Part shown: piece by piece, positions 50,190 through 58,885 of the stretch
Position numbering within the stretch: the first letter of the stretch is position 1
Layout: each line of letters starts with the position of its first letter
Source of the DNA: Poecilobothrus nobilitatus
Lineage: Eukaryota; Arthropoda; Insecta; Diptera; Dolichopodidae
Assembly (NCBI GenBank): GCA_947095535.1
Contig: OX352772.1
Span: 93,825,346-93,889,345 of the forward strand
Length of the DNA: 64,000 nt
Direction of reading: 5' to 3'
Translations under genes and position numbers: made by a program
The notes under the pieces: model-generated
Told to the model about the DNA's origin: nothing
Databases searched by the model: none
Seen by the model: only the letters and a program-made list of their open reading frames with translations

Positions 50190-51395
50190 TTAAATAATTT
50201 GATTTACTTCACCTGTTAACGGTTTAAACTCCACCAAGCGATCTTGAATAAAGAGACAGAAAGCAGTAGTTTTTTCTGGAATTCTTTTCATAGTTTTCAG
50301 TTCAATTTTTATATCAACTGCACCCATTTTAGGATCTTCATTTTGGTAACGGGTGTCAATTATAAAAATTGGAAATGAATTTTTAAAATTCTCCCATGAA
50401 ACTGAAGGTTCTGATTTTTGATGATTGTAGTAAGCACTTCGAAAATTCGAGTATGCTTCATATGCTAAATCATAACGATTTTTTGAAAACTCTAAATTCA
50501 TATCTTCATATGGATATACTTGAGAATTTAAATATACTTTTAAATTAGAAACATCACAATGATTAAATTTTGAAGGATCTTTTGAAAGATTTTCTTCAAT
50601 ATTTTGTTGATCAGTTATAATAAATCGAGGTTTTTCTAATCGTGAAGATGATTTAACATTCCAAATGAAGTGATTTGCTGGCGGTAATGAAGGATTCTCA
50701 TTTAAGTCCCAACTTCTAAAACCCATTTTCATAACAGAACCATTACCAATACTTTTATATAATACGTCTTTTGGTGCATCCATCAAATTAACATGTTGAA
50801 CTCTCCAGCCTAGTTTTGTAATAGTAATATCCGGCTTCTCAGTAGCATTTGAACATATTAATGAATTGTTGTTGCTTCCAGCGCGTGCTAATATTAATTC
50901 ATGTTGTGCATTAGGAATATAGTTTTTATAATCTTCTGCAAATCCTAATAATCTCTTTAAAGGAGCGTAAAAACCGAAATAATGCTCTTCCAGCTGAATT
51001 GATGTTTTTGGGGACCAACTCGCATTCAATAAAGCACTGCTTTCGTTTTCATTAAGTGAAATATAATATTTTAACGTTGAAGTTATACCAACCTTATTAT
51101 TATGATCAATTTCCTTACCATTAAGTGTATAGGCAATTCTCTCAAATAGAAATGGTCCGGCATTATTAACTAGTTTAGTATTTTTAAGAGTCGTTCTATC
51201 GTGATTTGATAGATATCCTTCTATATAAATAAGACTTGTTGAAGGTAATATATTTAAATTCTGATTTTGTATTACTATTCTTATATTACTATTGGTGTTC
51301 GTATTGGTAATGTTGAATGGATAATATGTATGCCAGTGAACACTAATTATAGTTTCATCAAAAACAGGTTCACCAAAAAGATTCATTAGGTTCAT
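50190..51395 (-). CDS. Polinton-type major capsid protein (double-jelly-roll-like), full length
   Basis: 401 aa, open, starting MNLMNLFGEPVFDETIISVH. Landmarks are IRIVIQNQNLNILPSTSLIY, LVNNAGPFLFERIAYTLNGK (jelly-roll strand pattern), GITSTLKYYISLNENES, HYFGFYAPLKRLLGFAED, ITKLGWRVQHVNLMDAP and a C-terminal AVDIKIELKTMKRIPEK. The length and strand-rich character, with virion neighbours on the same strand, support the main capsid role. Its ATG overlaps the stop of the 57-aa ORF (ATGA), so the cluster is tightly packed. The intact copy is downstream of the 3.09-kb duplication junction (51,001 lies inside it). The second copy at 54088-54482 is truncated. Structure prediction would settle the fold. 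Confidence 0.82.
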   Translation of the reverse strand: MNLMNLFGEPVFDETIISVHWHTYYPFNITNTNTNSNIRIVIQNQNLNILPSTSLIYIEGYLSNHDRTTLKNTKLVNNAGPFLFERIAYTLNGKEIDHNNKVGITSTLKYYISLNENESSALLNASWSPKTSIQLEEHYFGFYAPLKRLLGFAEDYKNYIPNAQHELILARAGSNNNSLICSNATEKPDITITKLGWRVQHVNLMDAPKDVLYKSIGNGSVMKMGFRSWDLNENPSLPPANHFIWNVKSSSRLEKPRFIITDQQNIEENLSKDPSKFNHCDVSNLKVYLNSQVYPYEDMNLEFSKNRYDLAYEAYSNFRSAYYNHQKSEPSVSWENFKNSFPIFIIDTRYQNEDPKMGAVDIKIELKTMKRIPEKTTAFCLFIQDRLVEFKPLTGEVNQII

Positions 51396-51565
51396 TTTAA
51401 TTGGTATACAAGTAATTTTAGATATTGCTGATTTTCGACAGTGATTTTTATTTTTGATTTGTAGTGTTGCCTTCCTTCACCTTCTGCTGACTTTAATACA
51501 TTGAAATGTGAAGATCGACACTGAGAATATATATAAGAATCTCGATTTTGATTAAACACTAGCAT
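51392..51565 (-). CDS. 57-aa ORF between capsid genes, copy 1
   Basis: ATG at 51565, stop overlapping the next ATG (51395) as ATGA. It begins MLVFNQNRDSYIYSQCRSSH and ends with a lysine-rich strand-like tail. It begins 1 bp after the stop of the upstream capsid-type gene. The identical arrangement in the second copy (54479-54652) and the seamless spacing argue for a genuine small virion gene. Function is unknown. Confidence 0.6.
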   Translation of the reverse strand: MLVFNQNRDSYIYSQCRSSHFNVLKSAEGEGRQHYKSKIKITVENQQYLKLLVYQLK

Positions 51566-51566
51566 T

Positions 51567-52279
51567 TTAAACTTTTAAATGCAATCTAATTGTTATTGTT
51601 TCTCCTCGAAAATTAATTAAATTTCCGTTCTGATCAAGTAATTTAATAGTGAGAGATCTTATCTGATCAACAGTTACTGGTAGATAAATTACACTTTTAG
51701 GAACTTCAATTATTTTATAGCCAGAACTGACACTTATAGAAAATTCATGTAAAATTCATGCTTCCTCTCCATTTATATACGAAATGAAGTATATTTATAT
51801 ACTTCATTTATCCCGGAGATAATATTACATTCTATTCTTACTATATTTACTTTGTTAATATTAACAAAAAGATCTGAAGTATGCCATTTATTAGCTGATA
51901 ATTTCTTTTTGCTGAAGCCTAATAATCCTCCAATAGTATCTTCTCTTGCAAAATCAATTTCTTTATCAGCAAAAATTTCACACTTTAATGTGTTATTATT
52001 TGCTCTTAAAATTAATTTTTCCTTATCTGTTTTAGTTATATTTAACGTTCTTCTGAGAAATGTTTCAATATCTTCAATTTTATATGAACCTGTTGGAATT
52101 ATAATAGGTTTATCATCATTAATAAATCTATTATTCTCGTCGTCTATATTCGGTATTGAATTATATGTTTGAAAATCTGCTAAACCGCACGTACATTCTT
52201 CCCCCTTTAGGTCTATAGGAGGAAAATAATTAGTTGTCAATATAGAAGAGTTTCCGTTTAAAGTTAATGTTATTGACAT
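51567..52279 (-). pseudogene. Second capsid-type (penton-like) protein, copy 1, frameshifted
   Basis: ATG at 52279, MSITLTLNGNSSILTTNYFPP, then CGLADFQTYNSIPNIDDEN, IIIPTGSYKIEDIETFLRRT, NNNTLKCEIFADKEIDF, GGLLGFSKKKLSANKWHTSD and NIVRIECNIISG. A 28-bp palindrome (51782-51809) is inserted here and shifts the frame. The remaining C-terminal part is read in another frame (GYKIIEVPKSVIYLPVTVDQ, then INFRGETITIRLHLKV), ending at 51567 after one further in-frame TGA near 51758. The family pattern is one I recall from insect Polintons, where it accompanies the capsid protein, and a single-jelly-roll penton-like role is inferred. Confidence 0.75.
51782..51809. repeat. 28-bp palindromic insertion in capsid-type gene, copy 1
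   Basis: The arms aaatgaagtata/tatacttcattt flank ttta. The insert is 28 bp, not a multiple of 3, so it causes the frameshift. The same insert is present in copy 2 (54869-54896). Confidence 0.85.
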
Positions 52280-52577
52280 ATCTTTAATTGAAATAATAAG
52301 GTATTTCAGAAATGCATTCTGCTTTTATAGATTTTCAAGGTTAATTCATCACAATAAAAATATGTATATGCATATATACATGTTTCAATTCAATTCAATT
52401 TTTCTTTAAATTTCTTTTGGAATAAATTCGAATTATTCTTTATCACTACTTTTTGTTTTTTTTTTTTTTTGCAAAGAAATAAACTTGAACTTGAACAAAA
52501 TTATTAATGTAGGTTAGTTTTTTAATTAATTCAGACTAATAAAGACATTTTTTTTGTTTTTTTTTTTCATGTTTTAT
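52280..52577. other. Spacer between capsid-type gene and protease, copy 1
   Basis: T-rich runs and no coding similarity. It probably holds the promoter of the 52279 gene and the 3' end of the protease transcript. The second copy lies at about 55367-55665. Confidence 0.5.
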
Positions 52578-53047
52578 TTATTGATAATATTTTTTTTTTT
52601 TTGTTAACAATATGGAATAAAAATTCTAAAGATAGATGACGGCAATTATATGAATTAAAGTTTTGATATTTTTTGTAATTATACACAAGATTATCTCCTA
52701 AATATTGAATTACTTCTAATGGAGGTTTTAAATTTCCAAAACTGTCAAAATCATGTGAAATTTGCGGTTTCTTGTAATAAGCTACCCAATGTGTTCCATT
52801 TCCAATACTTATCCAAATTTATTATACCGGGTTTCATATTTTTGAGGTTTATGTGCCGGTAATTTATCTCTCATAAAAACTCCGCGGAAATATTTTAAAT
52901 ATTTTCTTTCAAATTCTTTTATCTCATAATTGTTGAATGCTCTTTTGGGTAGCTCGTTTAATGGTTTTTTGAATTCAATTCACCTAAACCTTTTTTCTGC
53001 GGTTTTAAATGTAATCCTTTTCCTTTTAATGCTATTGCTTCCATCAT
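52578..53047 (-). pseudogene. Adenovirus-type maturation protease, copy 1, in three frames
   Basis: It starts at ATG 53047, 1 bp after the stop of the 101-aa gene. Frame 1 gives GKGLHLKPQKKGLGEL; frame 2 gives LPKRAFNNYEIKEFERKY and FRGVFMRDKLP; frame 3 gives GTHWVAYYKKP, DFDSFGNLKPPLEVIQYLG and FNSYNCRHLSLEFLFH. The order His (THW), Asp (FDSFG), Cys (NC.HL) is the catalytic layout of Ulp1/adenain-type cysteine proteases used by Polintons to mature virion proteins. The frames are separated by indels near 52985 and 52850, so no full-length product is made. No single frame exceeds 100 codons. Confidence 0.82.
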
Positions 53048-53048
53048 T

Positions 53049-53354
53049 TTATTTTTGACGCTCACTCTCATACAATTGTTTACGAGCACTTTTTGCATCA
53101 TTTACAGCTTTTGCTATACCTGCAGCACCGCCAGAAAGTGCTCCGACAGCTGACAAACCAGCAAATATAGGAATTAAAGGTAAAACTCCTCCAATTTTTG
53201 GTACCGAAATTATTCGAGAGATATAAATTTTTTTTTTCTGGCCCTTAGAAAACTTTCGAGCTGCATGTAAAGCTATTTTTATAATATTTTTATCTTTCAT
53301 TGGTTTCTTTGTAGTTTTAATAGCTAATTTAACTTCTTTTATAACATTTTGCAA
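53049..53354 (-). CDS. Hydrophobic glycine-rich core-like protein, copy 1
   Basis: 101 aa, very basic N-terminal half, then GGVLPLIPIFAGLSAVGALS followed by GGAAGIAKAVN, ending in a charged helix. This is the pattern of small virion core or membrane-active proteins next to Polinton proteases. The gly-gly sites could be protease processing points (inference). Its start overlaps the end of the PLA2 gene by 16 bp, and its stop is 1 bp before the protease ATG. The protein is identical in copy 2. Confidence 0.65.
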   Translation of the reverse strand: MQNVIKEVKLAIKTTKKPMKDKNIIKIALHAARKFSKGQKKKIYISRIISVPKIGGVLPLIPIFAGLSAVGALSGGAAGIAKAVNDAKSARKQLYESERQK

Positions 53355-53764
53355 AGGTTGTTTTCTTTCAATTTTTTTGTTTTCTTTTTTAAACCCATAC
53401 CGAGTTTAACTTTAGCTTTCATTGCGTTTGTAACTAGATACGAATTTAATCTTTCACTAAAACTCGAGCCTTTAGCTTTAACTCTTTGCCAAGCTTTTTC
53501 TGCTAGTATATTATCAGCTATGTGACGCTGATTTTGATCAAAACTTTTGGAATATGCAATATCATGCTCTCGACAAGCTTCATCTAAACCATTAATCCCT
53601 TTATCACCACGAGCTAATCGTTTTGCTAATTTTGTTCCTGTTCCGCAATAATTATAGCCAGGTAAATGTGCTTCACTTGGTAATTTATTAATTAATGAAT
53701 TAATAACTCCTCTTCCTTTAACAGTTTTTTTATTACTGTTTAAATATTTATTGCGAAAAAGCAT
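53339..53764 (-). CDS. PLA2-domain virion protein, copy 1
   Basis: 141 aa. Residues about 33-75 carry LPGYNYCGTGTKLAKRLARG and then LDEACREHDIAYSK. The YCGTGT calcium loop and the HD catalytic pair are the phospholipase A2 motifs seen in parvovirus capsid N-termini and in some arthropod Polinton/adintovirus-like elements. The C-terminal third is Lys-rich. The expected role is membrane breaching during entry of a virion (family knowledge; not shown here). It leads the minus-strand capsid cluster and is divergent from the ATPase across a 99-bp gap. It differs from copy 2 at one residue (S/N in LP.EAH). Confidence 0.85.
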   Translation of the reverse strand: MLFRNKYLNSNKKTVKGRGVINSLINKLPSEAHLPGYNYCGTGTKLAKRLARGDKGINGLDEACREHDIAYSKSFDQNQRHIADNILAEKAWQRVKAKGSSFSERLNSYLVTNAMKAKVKLGMGLKKKTKKLKENNLCKML

Positions 53765-53863
53765 AATATGCAGTTTAGTTTAAGAAAGTCAATCAAACAC
53801 TAATCACCTTTTAAAACTCATCATAATCATTTAAAAGAAAACATCTTTCACTAAGTTAAAGAA
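53765..53863. promoter_or_regulatory. 99-bp divergent intergenic region (copy 1)
   Basis: It separates the PLA2 gene (minus) from the ATPase (plus) and so should hold promoters for both directions. No specific motif was identified. The duplicate is at 56855-56953. Confidence 0.45.
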
Positions 53864-54087
53864 ATGAAATTTGTAAAAGTAGATAACTCAGTTAAAGTTA
53901 AAAATTTTGGTCAAAATTTAAAGAAAAAAAATAAAAAACATGGTGAATGCTTTCCAGATAGTATAAGATTATTAATAGTTGGGCCGTCAAATTGTGGTAA
54001 AACGAATGCTATGATAAGTATGCTTCTAGATCCTAAAGGGCTTAAATTTCAAAACATATATATTTACTCGAAATCATTACATCAACC
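53864..54087 (+). pseudogene. Packaging ATPase, truncated copy 1
   Basis: The first 74-75 codons match the intact gene at 56954, including GPSNCGKTNAMISML. They then run into antisense capsid-gene sequence at the duplication junction (54087/54088), which adds an unrelated tail. One residue before Walker A differs (SIRLLIV here, SIRGLIV in the intact copy). Confidence 0.93.
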
Positions 54088-54482
54088 GATGTTTTTGGGG
54101 ACCAACTCGCATTCAATAAAGCACTGCTTTCGTTTTCATTAAGTGAAATATAATATTTTAGCGTTGAAGTTATACCAACCTTATTATTATGATCAATTTC
54201 CTTACCATTAAGTGTGTAGGCAATTCTCTCAAATAGAAATGGTCCGGCATTATTAACTAGTTTAGTATTTTTAAGAGTCGTTCTATCGTGATTTGATAGA
54301 TGTCCTTCTATATAAATAAGACTTGTTGAAGGTAATATATTTAAATTCTGATTTTGTATTACTATTCTTATATTACTATTGGTGTTCGTATTGGTAATGT
54401 TGAATGGATAATATGTATGCCAGTGAACACTAATTATAGTTTCATCAAAAACAGGTTCACCAAAAAGATTCATTAGGTTCAT
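54088..54482 (-). pseudogene. Major capsid protein, truncated copy 2
   Basis: The first about 131 codons are nearly identical to 51395-51001 (IEGHLS here, IEGYLS there). The gene is then cut at the duplication junction and runs into antisense ATPase sequence. Confidence 0.93.
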
Positions 54483-54652
54483 TTTAATTGGTATACAAGT
54501 AATTTTAGATATTGCTGATTTTCGACAGTGATTTTTATTTTTGATTTGTAGTGTTGCCTTCCTTCACCTTCTGCTGACTTTAATACATTGAAATGTGAAG
54601 ATCGACACTGAGAATATATATAAGAATCTCGATTTTGATTAAACACTAGCAT
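54479..54652 (-). CDS. 57-aa ORF, copy 2
   Basis: Same arrangement as 51392-51565, with an ATGA overlap onto the (truncated) capsid copy. Its function is unknown. Confidence 0.55.
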   Translation of the reverse strand: MLVFNQNRDSYIYSQCRSSHFNVLKSAEGEGRQHYKSKIKITVENQQYLKLLVYQLK

Positions 54653-54653
54653 T

Positions 54654-55366
54654 TTAAACTTTTAAATGCAATCTAATTGTTATTGTTTCTCCTCGAAAAT
54701 TAATTAAATTTCCGTTCTGATCAAGTAATTTAATAGTGAGAGATCTTATCTGATCAACAGTTACTGGTAGATAAATTACACTTTTAGGAACTTCAATTAT
54801 TTTATAGCCAGAACTGACACTTATAGAAAATTCATGTAAAATTCATGCTTCCTCTTCATTTATATACGAAATGAAGTATATTTATATACTTCATTTATCC
54901 CGGAGATAATATTACATTCTATTCTTACTATATTTACTTTGTTAATATTAACAAAAAGATCTGAAGTATGCCATTTATTAGCTGATAATTTATTTTTGCT
55001 GAAGCCTAATAATCCTCCAATAGTATCTTCTCTTACAAAATCAATTTCTTTATCAGCAAAAATTTCACACTTTAATGTGTTATTATTTGCTCTTAAAATT
55101 AATTTTTCCTTATCTGTTTTAGTTATATTTAACGTTCTTCTGAGAATTGTTTCAATATCTTCAATTTTATATGAACCTGTTGGAATTATAATAGGTTTAT
55201 CATCATTAATAAATCTATTATTCTCGTCGTCTATATTCGGTATTGAATTATATGTTTGAAAATCTGCTAAACCGCACGTACATTCTTTCCCCTTTAGGTC
55301 TATAGGAGGAAAATAATTAGTTGTCAATATAGAAGAGTTTCCGTTTAAAGTTAATGTTATTGACAT
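54654..55366 (-). pseudogene. Second capsid-type protein, copy 2, frameshifted
   Basis: Duplicate of 51567-52279 with the same 28-bp palindromic insert and the same break. It differs at a few residues (GKECTC, ETILRR, DFVRED, SKNKLS). The shared lesion shows that the gene was already broken before the duplication. Confidence 0.75.
54869..54896. repeat. 28-bp palindromic insertion, copy 2
   Basis: Identical to 51782-51809. Confidence 0.85.
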
Positions 55367-55665
55367 ATCTTTAATTGAAATAATAAGGTATTTCAGAAAT
55401 GCATTCTGCTTTTATAGATTTTCAAGGTTAATTCATCACAATAAAAATATGTATATGCATATATACATGTTTCAATTCAATTCAATTTTTCTTTAAATTT
55501 CTTTTGGAATAAATTCGAATTATTCTTTATCACTACTTTTTGTTTTTTTTTTTTTTTGCAAAGAAATAAACTTGAACTTGAACAAAATTATTAATGTAGG
55601 TTAGCTTTTTAATTAATTCAGAGTAATAAAGACATTTTTTTTGTTTTTTTTTTCATGTTTTTTTT
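55367..55665. other. Spacer, copy 2
   Basis: Duplicate of 52280-52577, T-rich and non-coding. Confidence 0.5.
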
Positions 55666-56137
55666 ATTGATAATATTTTTTTTTTTTTTGTTAACAATAT
55701 GAAATAAAAATTCTAAACTTAGATGACGGCAATTATATGAATTAAAGTTTTGATATTTTTTGTAATTATACACAAGATTATCTCCTAAATATTGAATTAC
55801 TTCTAATGGAGGTTTTAAATTTCCAAAACTGTCAAAATCATGTGAAATTTGCGGTTTCTTGTAATAAGCTACCCAATGTGTTCCATTTCCAATACTTATC
55901 CAAATTTATTATACCGGGTTTCATATTTTTGAGGTTTATGTGCCGGTAATTTATCTCTCATAAAAACTCCGCGGAAATATTTTAAATATTTTCTTTCAAA
56001 TTCTTTTATCTCATAATTGTTGAATGCTCTTTTGGGTAGCTCGTTTAATGGTTTTTTGAATTCAATTCACCTAAACCTTTTTTCTGCGGTTTTAAATGTA
56101 ATCCTTTTCCTCCTTTTAATGCTATTGCTTCCATCAT
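55666..56137 (-). pseudogene. Adenovirus-type protease, copy 2, in three frames
   Basis: Duplicate of 52578-53047 with the same frame breaks and the same His, Asp and Cys landmarks. It carries a 3-bp insertion near the start (cctcct, about 56109) and a different T-run length. Confidence 0.82.
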
Positions 56138-56138
56138 T

Positions 56139-56444
56139 TTATTTTTGACGCTCACTCTCATACAATTGTTTACGAGCACTTTTTGCATCATTTACAGCTT
56201 TTGCTATACCTGCAGCACCGCCAGAAAGTGCTCCGACAGCTGACAAACCAGCAAATATAGGAATTAAAGGTAAAACTCCTCCAATTTTTGGTACCGAAAT
56301 TATTCGAGAGATATAAATTTTTTTTTTCTGGCCCTTAGAAAACTTTCGAGCTGCATGTAAAGCTATTTTTATAATATTTTTATCTTTCATTGGTTTCTTT
56401 GTAGTTTTAATAGCTAATTTAACTTCTTTTATAACATTTTGCAA
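56139..56444 (-). CDS. Core-like protein, copy 2
   Basis: 101 aa, protein identical to 53049-53354, with the same 16-bp overlap with the PLA2 gene. Confidence 0.65.
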   Translation of the reverse strand: MQNVIKEVKLAIKTTKKPMKDKNIIKIALHAARKFSKGQKKKIYISRIISVPKIGGVLPLIPIFAGLSAVGALSGGAAGIAKAVNDAKSARKQLYESERQK

Positions 56445-56854
56445 AGGTTGTTTTCTTTCAATTTTTTTGTTTTCTTTTTTAAACCCATACCGAGTTTAAC
56501 TTTAGCTTTCATTGCGTTTGTAACTAGATACGAATTTAATCTTTCACTAAAACTCGAGCCTTTAGCTTTAACTCTTTGCCAAGCTTTTTCTGCTAGTATA
56601 TTATCAGCTATGTGACGCTGATTTTGATCAAAACTTTTGGAATATGCAATATCATGCTCTCGACAAGCTTCATCTAAACCATTAATCCCTTTATCACCAC
56701 GAGCTAATCGTTTTGCTAATTTTGTTCCTGTTCCGCAATAATTATAGCCAGGTAAATGTGCTTCATTTGGTAATTTATTAATTAATGAATTAATAACTCC
56801 TCTTCCTTTAACAGTTTTTTTATTACTGTTTAAATATTTATTGCGAAAAAGCAT
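56429..56854 (-). CDS. PLA2-domain virion protein, copy 2
   Basis: 141 aa, differing from copy 1 by one residue (N for S in LP.EAH). The YCGTGT loop and HDIAY motif are intact. It is divergent from the intact ATPase across 99 bp. Confidence 0.85.
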   Translation of the reverse strand: MLFRNKYLNSNKKTVKGRGVINSLINKLPNEAHLPGYNYCGTGTKLAKRLARGDKGINGLDEACREHDIAYSKSFDQNQRHIADNILAEKAWQRVKAKGSSFSERLNSYLVTNAMKAKVKLGMGLKKKTKKLKENNLCKML

Positions 56855-56953
56855 AATATGCAGTTTAGTTTAAGAAAGTCAATCAAACACTAATCACCTT
56901 TTAAAACTCATCATAATCATTTAAAAGAAAACATCTTTCACTAAGTTAAAGAA
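56855..56953. promoter_or_regulatory. 99-bp divergent intergenic region (copy 2)
   Basis: Duplicate of 53765-53863. It is the candidate promoter of the intact ATPase. Confidence 0.45.
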
Positions 56954-57670
56954 ATGAAATTTGTAAAAGTAGATAACTCAGTTAAAGTTAAAAATTTTGG
57001 TCAAAATTTAAAGAAAAAAAATAAAAAACATGGTGAATGCTTTCCAGATAGTATAAGAGGATTAATAGTTGGGCCGTCAAATTGTGGTAAAACGAATGCT
57101 ATGATAAGTATGCTTCTAGATCCTAAAGGGCTTAAATTTCAAAACATATATATTTACTCGAAATCATTACATCAACCTAAATATGAATATTTAAAAAAAT
57201 TAATAAAACCAATCAAAGGAATGGGATATAACGAATTTTCAAATAACGTGGATGTAATTGAACCATCAGCCTCACAACTGAACTCAATATTTATTTTCGA
57301 TGATGTAGCTTGCAATAAGCAAGATAGCATACGAAATTATTTTTGCATGGGGCGACATCAAGAAGTTGATAGCTTTTATTTGTGTCAGTCTTATACAAGA
57401 ATTCCAAAGCATTTAATTAGAGATAATTCCAACTTTTTGATTATATTCAAACAAGATGATTTAAATTTAAAACATATATATAATGATCATGTAAATTCTG
57501 ATATGTCTTATAATGATTTAAAAAAGTTGAGTGCATGCTGCTGGAATGATAAATATGGTTTTCTATTAATTGATAAAGACCGCAATTTAAATAATGGTCG
57601 TTATAGAAAAAATTTTGATGCATTTGCTAAATTTTATTTAAGAAGAAATTGGTTAGCAGTTCATTACTAA
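56954..57670 (+). CDS. Polinton genome-packaging ATPase, full length
   Basis: 238 aa, open. Walker A is GPSNCGKT (residues about 39-46), Walker B is SIFIFDDVAC (about 111-120), then GRHQEVDSFYLCQSYTRIPK (sensor/arginine region) and NDHVNSDMSYNDL, CCWNDKYGFLLIDKDRNLNN and a C-terminal RYRKNFDAF. This is the FtsK/HerA-type (A32-like) ATPase of Polintons, which should drive DNA packaging into capsids. It is the only full copy, because the left duplicate is truncated at codon 75. It is followed by the GTTAGCAG repeat cluster. Confidence 0.93.
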   Translation: MKFVKVDNSVKVKNFGQNLKKKNKKHGECFPDSIRGLIVGPSNCGKTNAMISMLLDPKGLKFQNIYIYSKSLHQPKYEYLKKLIKPIKGMGYNEFSNNVDVIEPSASQLNSIFIFDDVACNKQDSIRNYFCMGRHQEVDSFYLCQSYTRIPKHLIRDNSNFLIIFKQDDLNLKHIYNDHVNSDMSYNDLKKLSACCWNDKYGFLLIDKDRNLNNGRYRKNFDAFAKFYLRRNWLAVHY

Positions 57671-57694
57671 CTGAACGGATCATTTAACAGATAG

Positions 57695-57776
57695 AATTGT
57701 TAACTGCTATCTGCTAGCTGCTAGCTGTAACCAGTTAGCAGTTAGCACTTAGCAGTTACTAGTTAGCAGTTAGTAA
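57695..57776. repeat. Cluster of (A)GTTAGCAGTTA/TAACTGCTAACT units
   Basis: Just after the ATPase stop, units of 7-11 bp occur in both orientations: taactgctatctgctagctg on the left half, cagttagcagttagcactta and agttagcagtta on the right. Together they make an imperfect palindrome. aactgaac(g/a)gat(c/t) lies on either side (57670, 57810). Confidence 0.75.
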
Positions 57777-57835
57777 TAGAACAGTTCGCTCGTTAATTTG
57801 TAGTTAATAACTGAACAGATTAGTTTCCATTTAAA

Positions 57836-58854
57836 AAAAATGGATGAACCACTTATGTAAGATTTAACTAAAACTCGTAAAAGTTTAAAAACAAATTTCC
57901 AATTGAAAGATTTAATTAAAACTCGTAAAAATTTAAAAAGAAAATTTCAATCTTTAAAAATTAAGAAGCTTTCAGAAAATCATAATCGGGAAGAAAAATT
58001 TACTCCAATTACAAAGCCATTAAAAGAATTAACAAATTTGTTAAACAACAACGAATTTCAGATATCAAACCGGAAATTGAATGGCGTGATGATAATGATA
58101 AAAATTCTAATTTAATGAGGTCATTTAGGCCGGAAGTTAAAACACCTAGCAACAGAAGTAATACTTACAATGAATTTAAAACTTCAACACCAAATACTAT
58201 AAAATTTGATAATGATGAATCACCATCAATTTCACAATTTTTGTTTCTAAACAAGTCAGAACTCGATAAGACATATGGACCTTATTTTGATGAATCATTA
58301 AATGTGCGAAAACTTGGCAATGCGAATTTTGAAATTTATTAAATTAATAAAAATATTTTGATTGATAAGGAAGTTTTTGAAGGTACTGAGTACTAAAAAA
58401 AAAACCTCTAAAATATACTGAAAGTGATTTAAGTAACATGATTATAACACTATGACATTTACACACATTGATTTAAGTATCATCAAATTCTTAACAAAAC
58501 GAATGCACATAGAAGAAATAATAATCCTTTAGAACAAATAAAAGGAAACAAAGGTTTTAAATTCAAGAATATATTAAGAAAATTATATGAACATGATTAT
58601 AACACTAGACATAAAAAAACTGGATCAGGTTATACGAAAAAAAATGTACTCAGTTTTTTCATAAATCTTTAACACTAGAAACCCCATTAAATTATACAAA
58701 TCAATCAAATCAATATGTTTATTGGGATGATCCTAATGAGTTAGTTGATAGATTAAGACTTCTAATTGCATCACAATCAGCTGGTAACAATAATCATCAT
58801 AATGAAATTGTATCTATAATTGAAGAATTGAGAGAAGCAGATATAATTCAATAG
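57836..58854 (+). pseudogene. Conserved insect-Polinton protein of unknown function, fragmented
   Basis: Pieces occur in order on the plus strand. A basic N-terminal region (TRKNLKRKFQSLKIKKLSEN and ITKPLKELTNLL, 57903-58060) is followed by SFRPEVKTPSNRSNTYNEF and LDKTYGPYFDESLNVRKLGN (58115-58342). Past a TAA come VFEGTE, then NAHRRNNNPLEQIKGNKGFK and KTGSGY (58500-58640), then YWDDPNELVDRLRLLIAS and EIVSIIEELREADII (58718-58850). I recall this combination, especially the YWDDPNELVDRLRLL end, from uncharacterised proteins of insect Polinton loci. At least three frame changes and several stops break it. No catalytic motif is visible. Confidence 0.7.
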
Positions 58855-58885
58855 TATTTTACATAAGCAATCAGTAAAAATCAAA

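Larger units (their letters stand above)
51001..57177. repeat. 3.09-kb tandem duplication (51001-54087 and 54088-57177)
   Basis: The second copy begins gatgtttttggggaccaact at 54088, exactly as at 51001, and runs to atcaacc at 57177. Offsets are 3087 at the start and 3090 at the end. The copies are nearly identical; about a dozen protein-level differences were noted. It covers the capsid N-terminal third, 57-aa ORF, penton-like gene, protease, core-like gene, PLA2 gene and ATPase start. It is arranged so that one complete capsid gene (left) and one complete ATPase (right) survive. Confidence 0.96.

Noticed and set aside
53864..54142. 92-aa ATPase variant as a separate short gene
   Set aside because: It is the left half of the duplicated ATPase running into antisense capsid sequence at the junction.
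54042..54482. 146-aa capsid variant as a separate gene
   Set aside because: It is the truncated duplicate of the capsid gene ending in antisense ATPase sequence.
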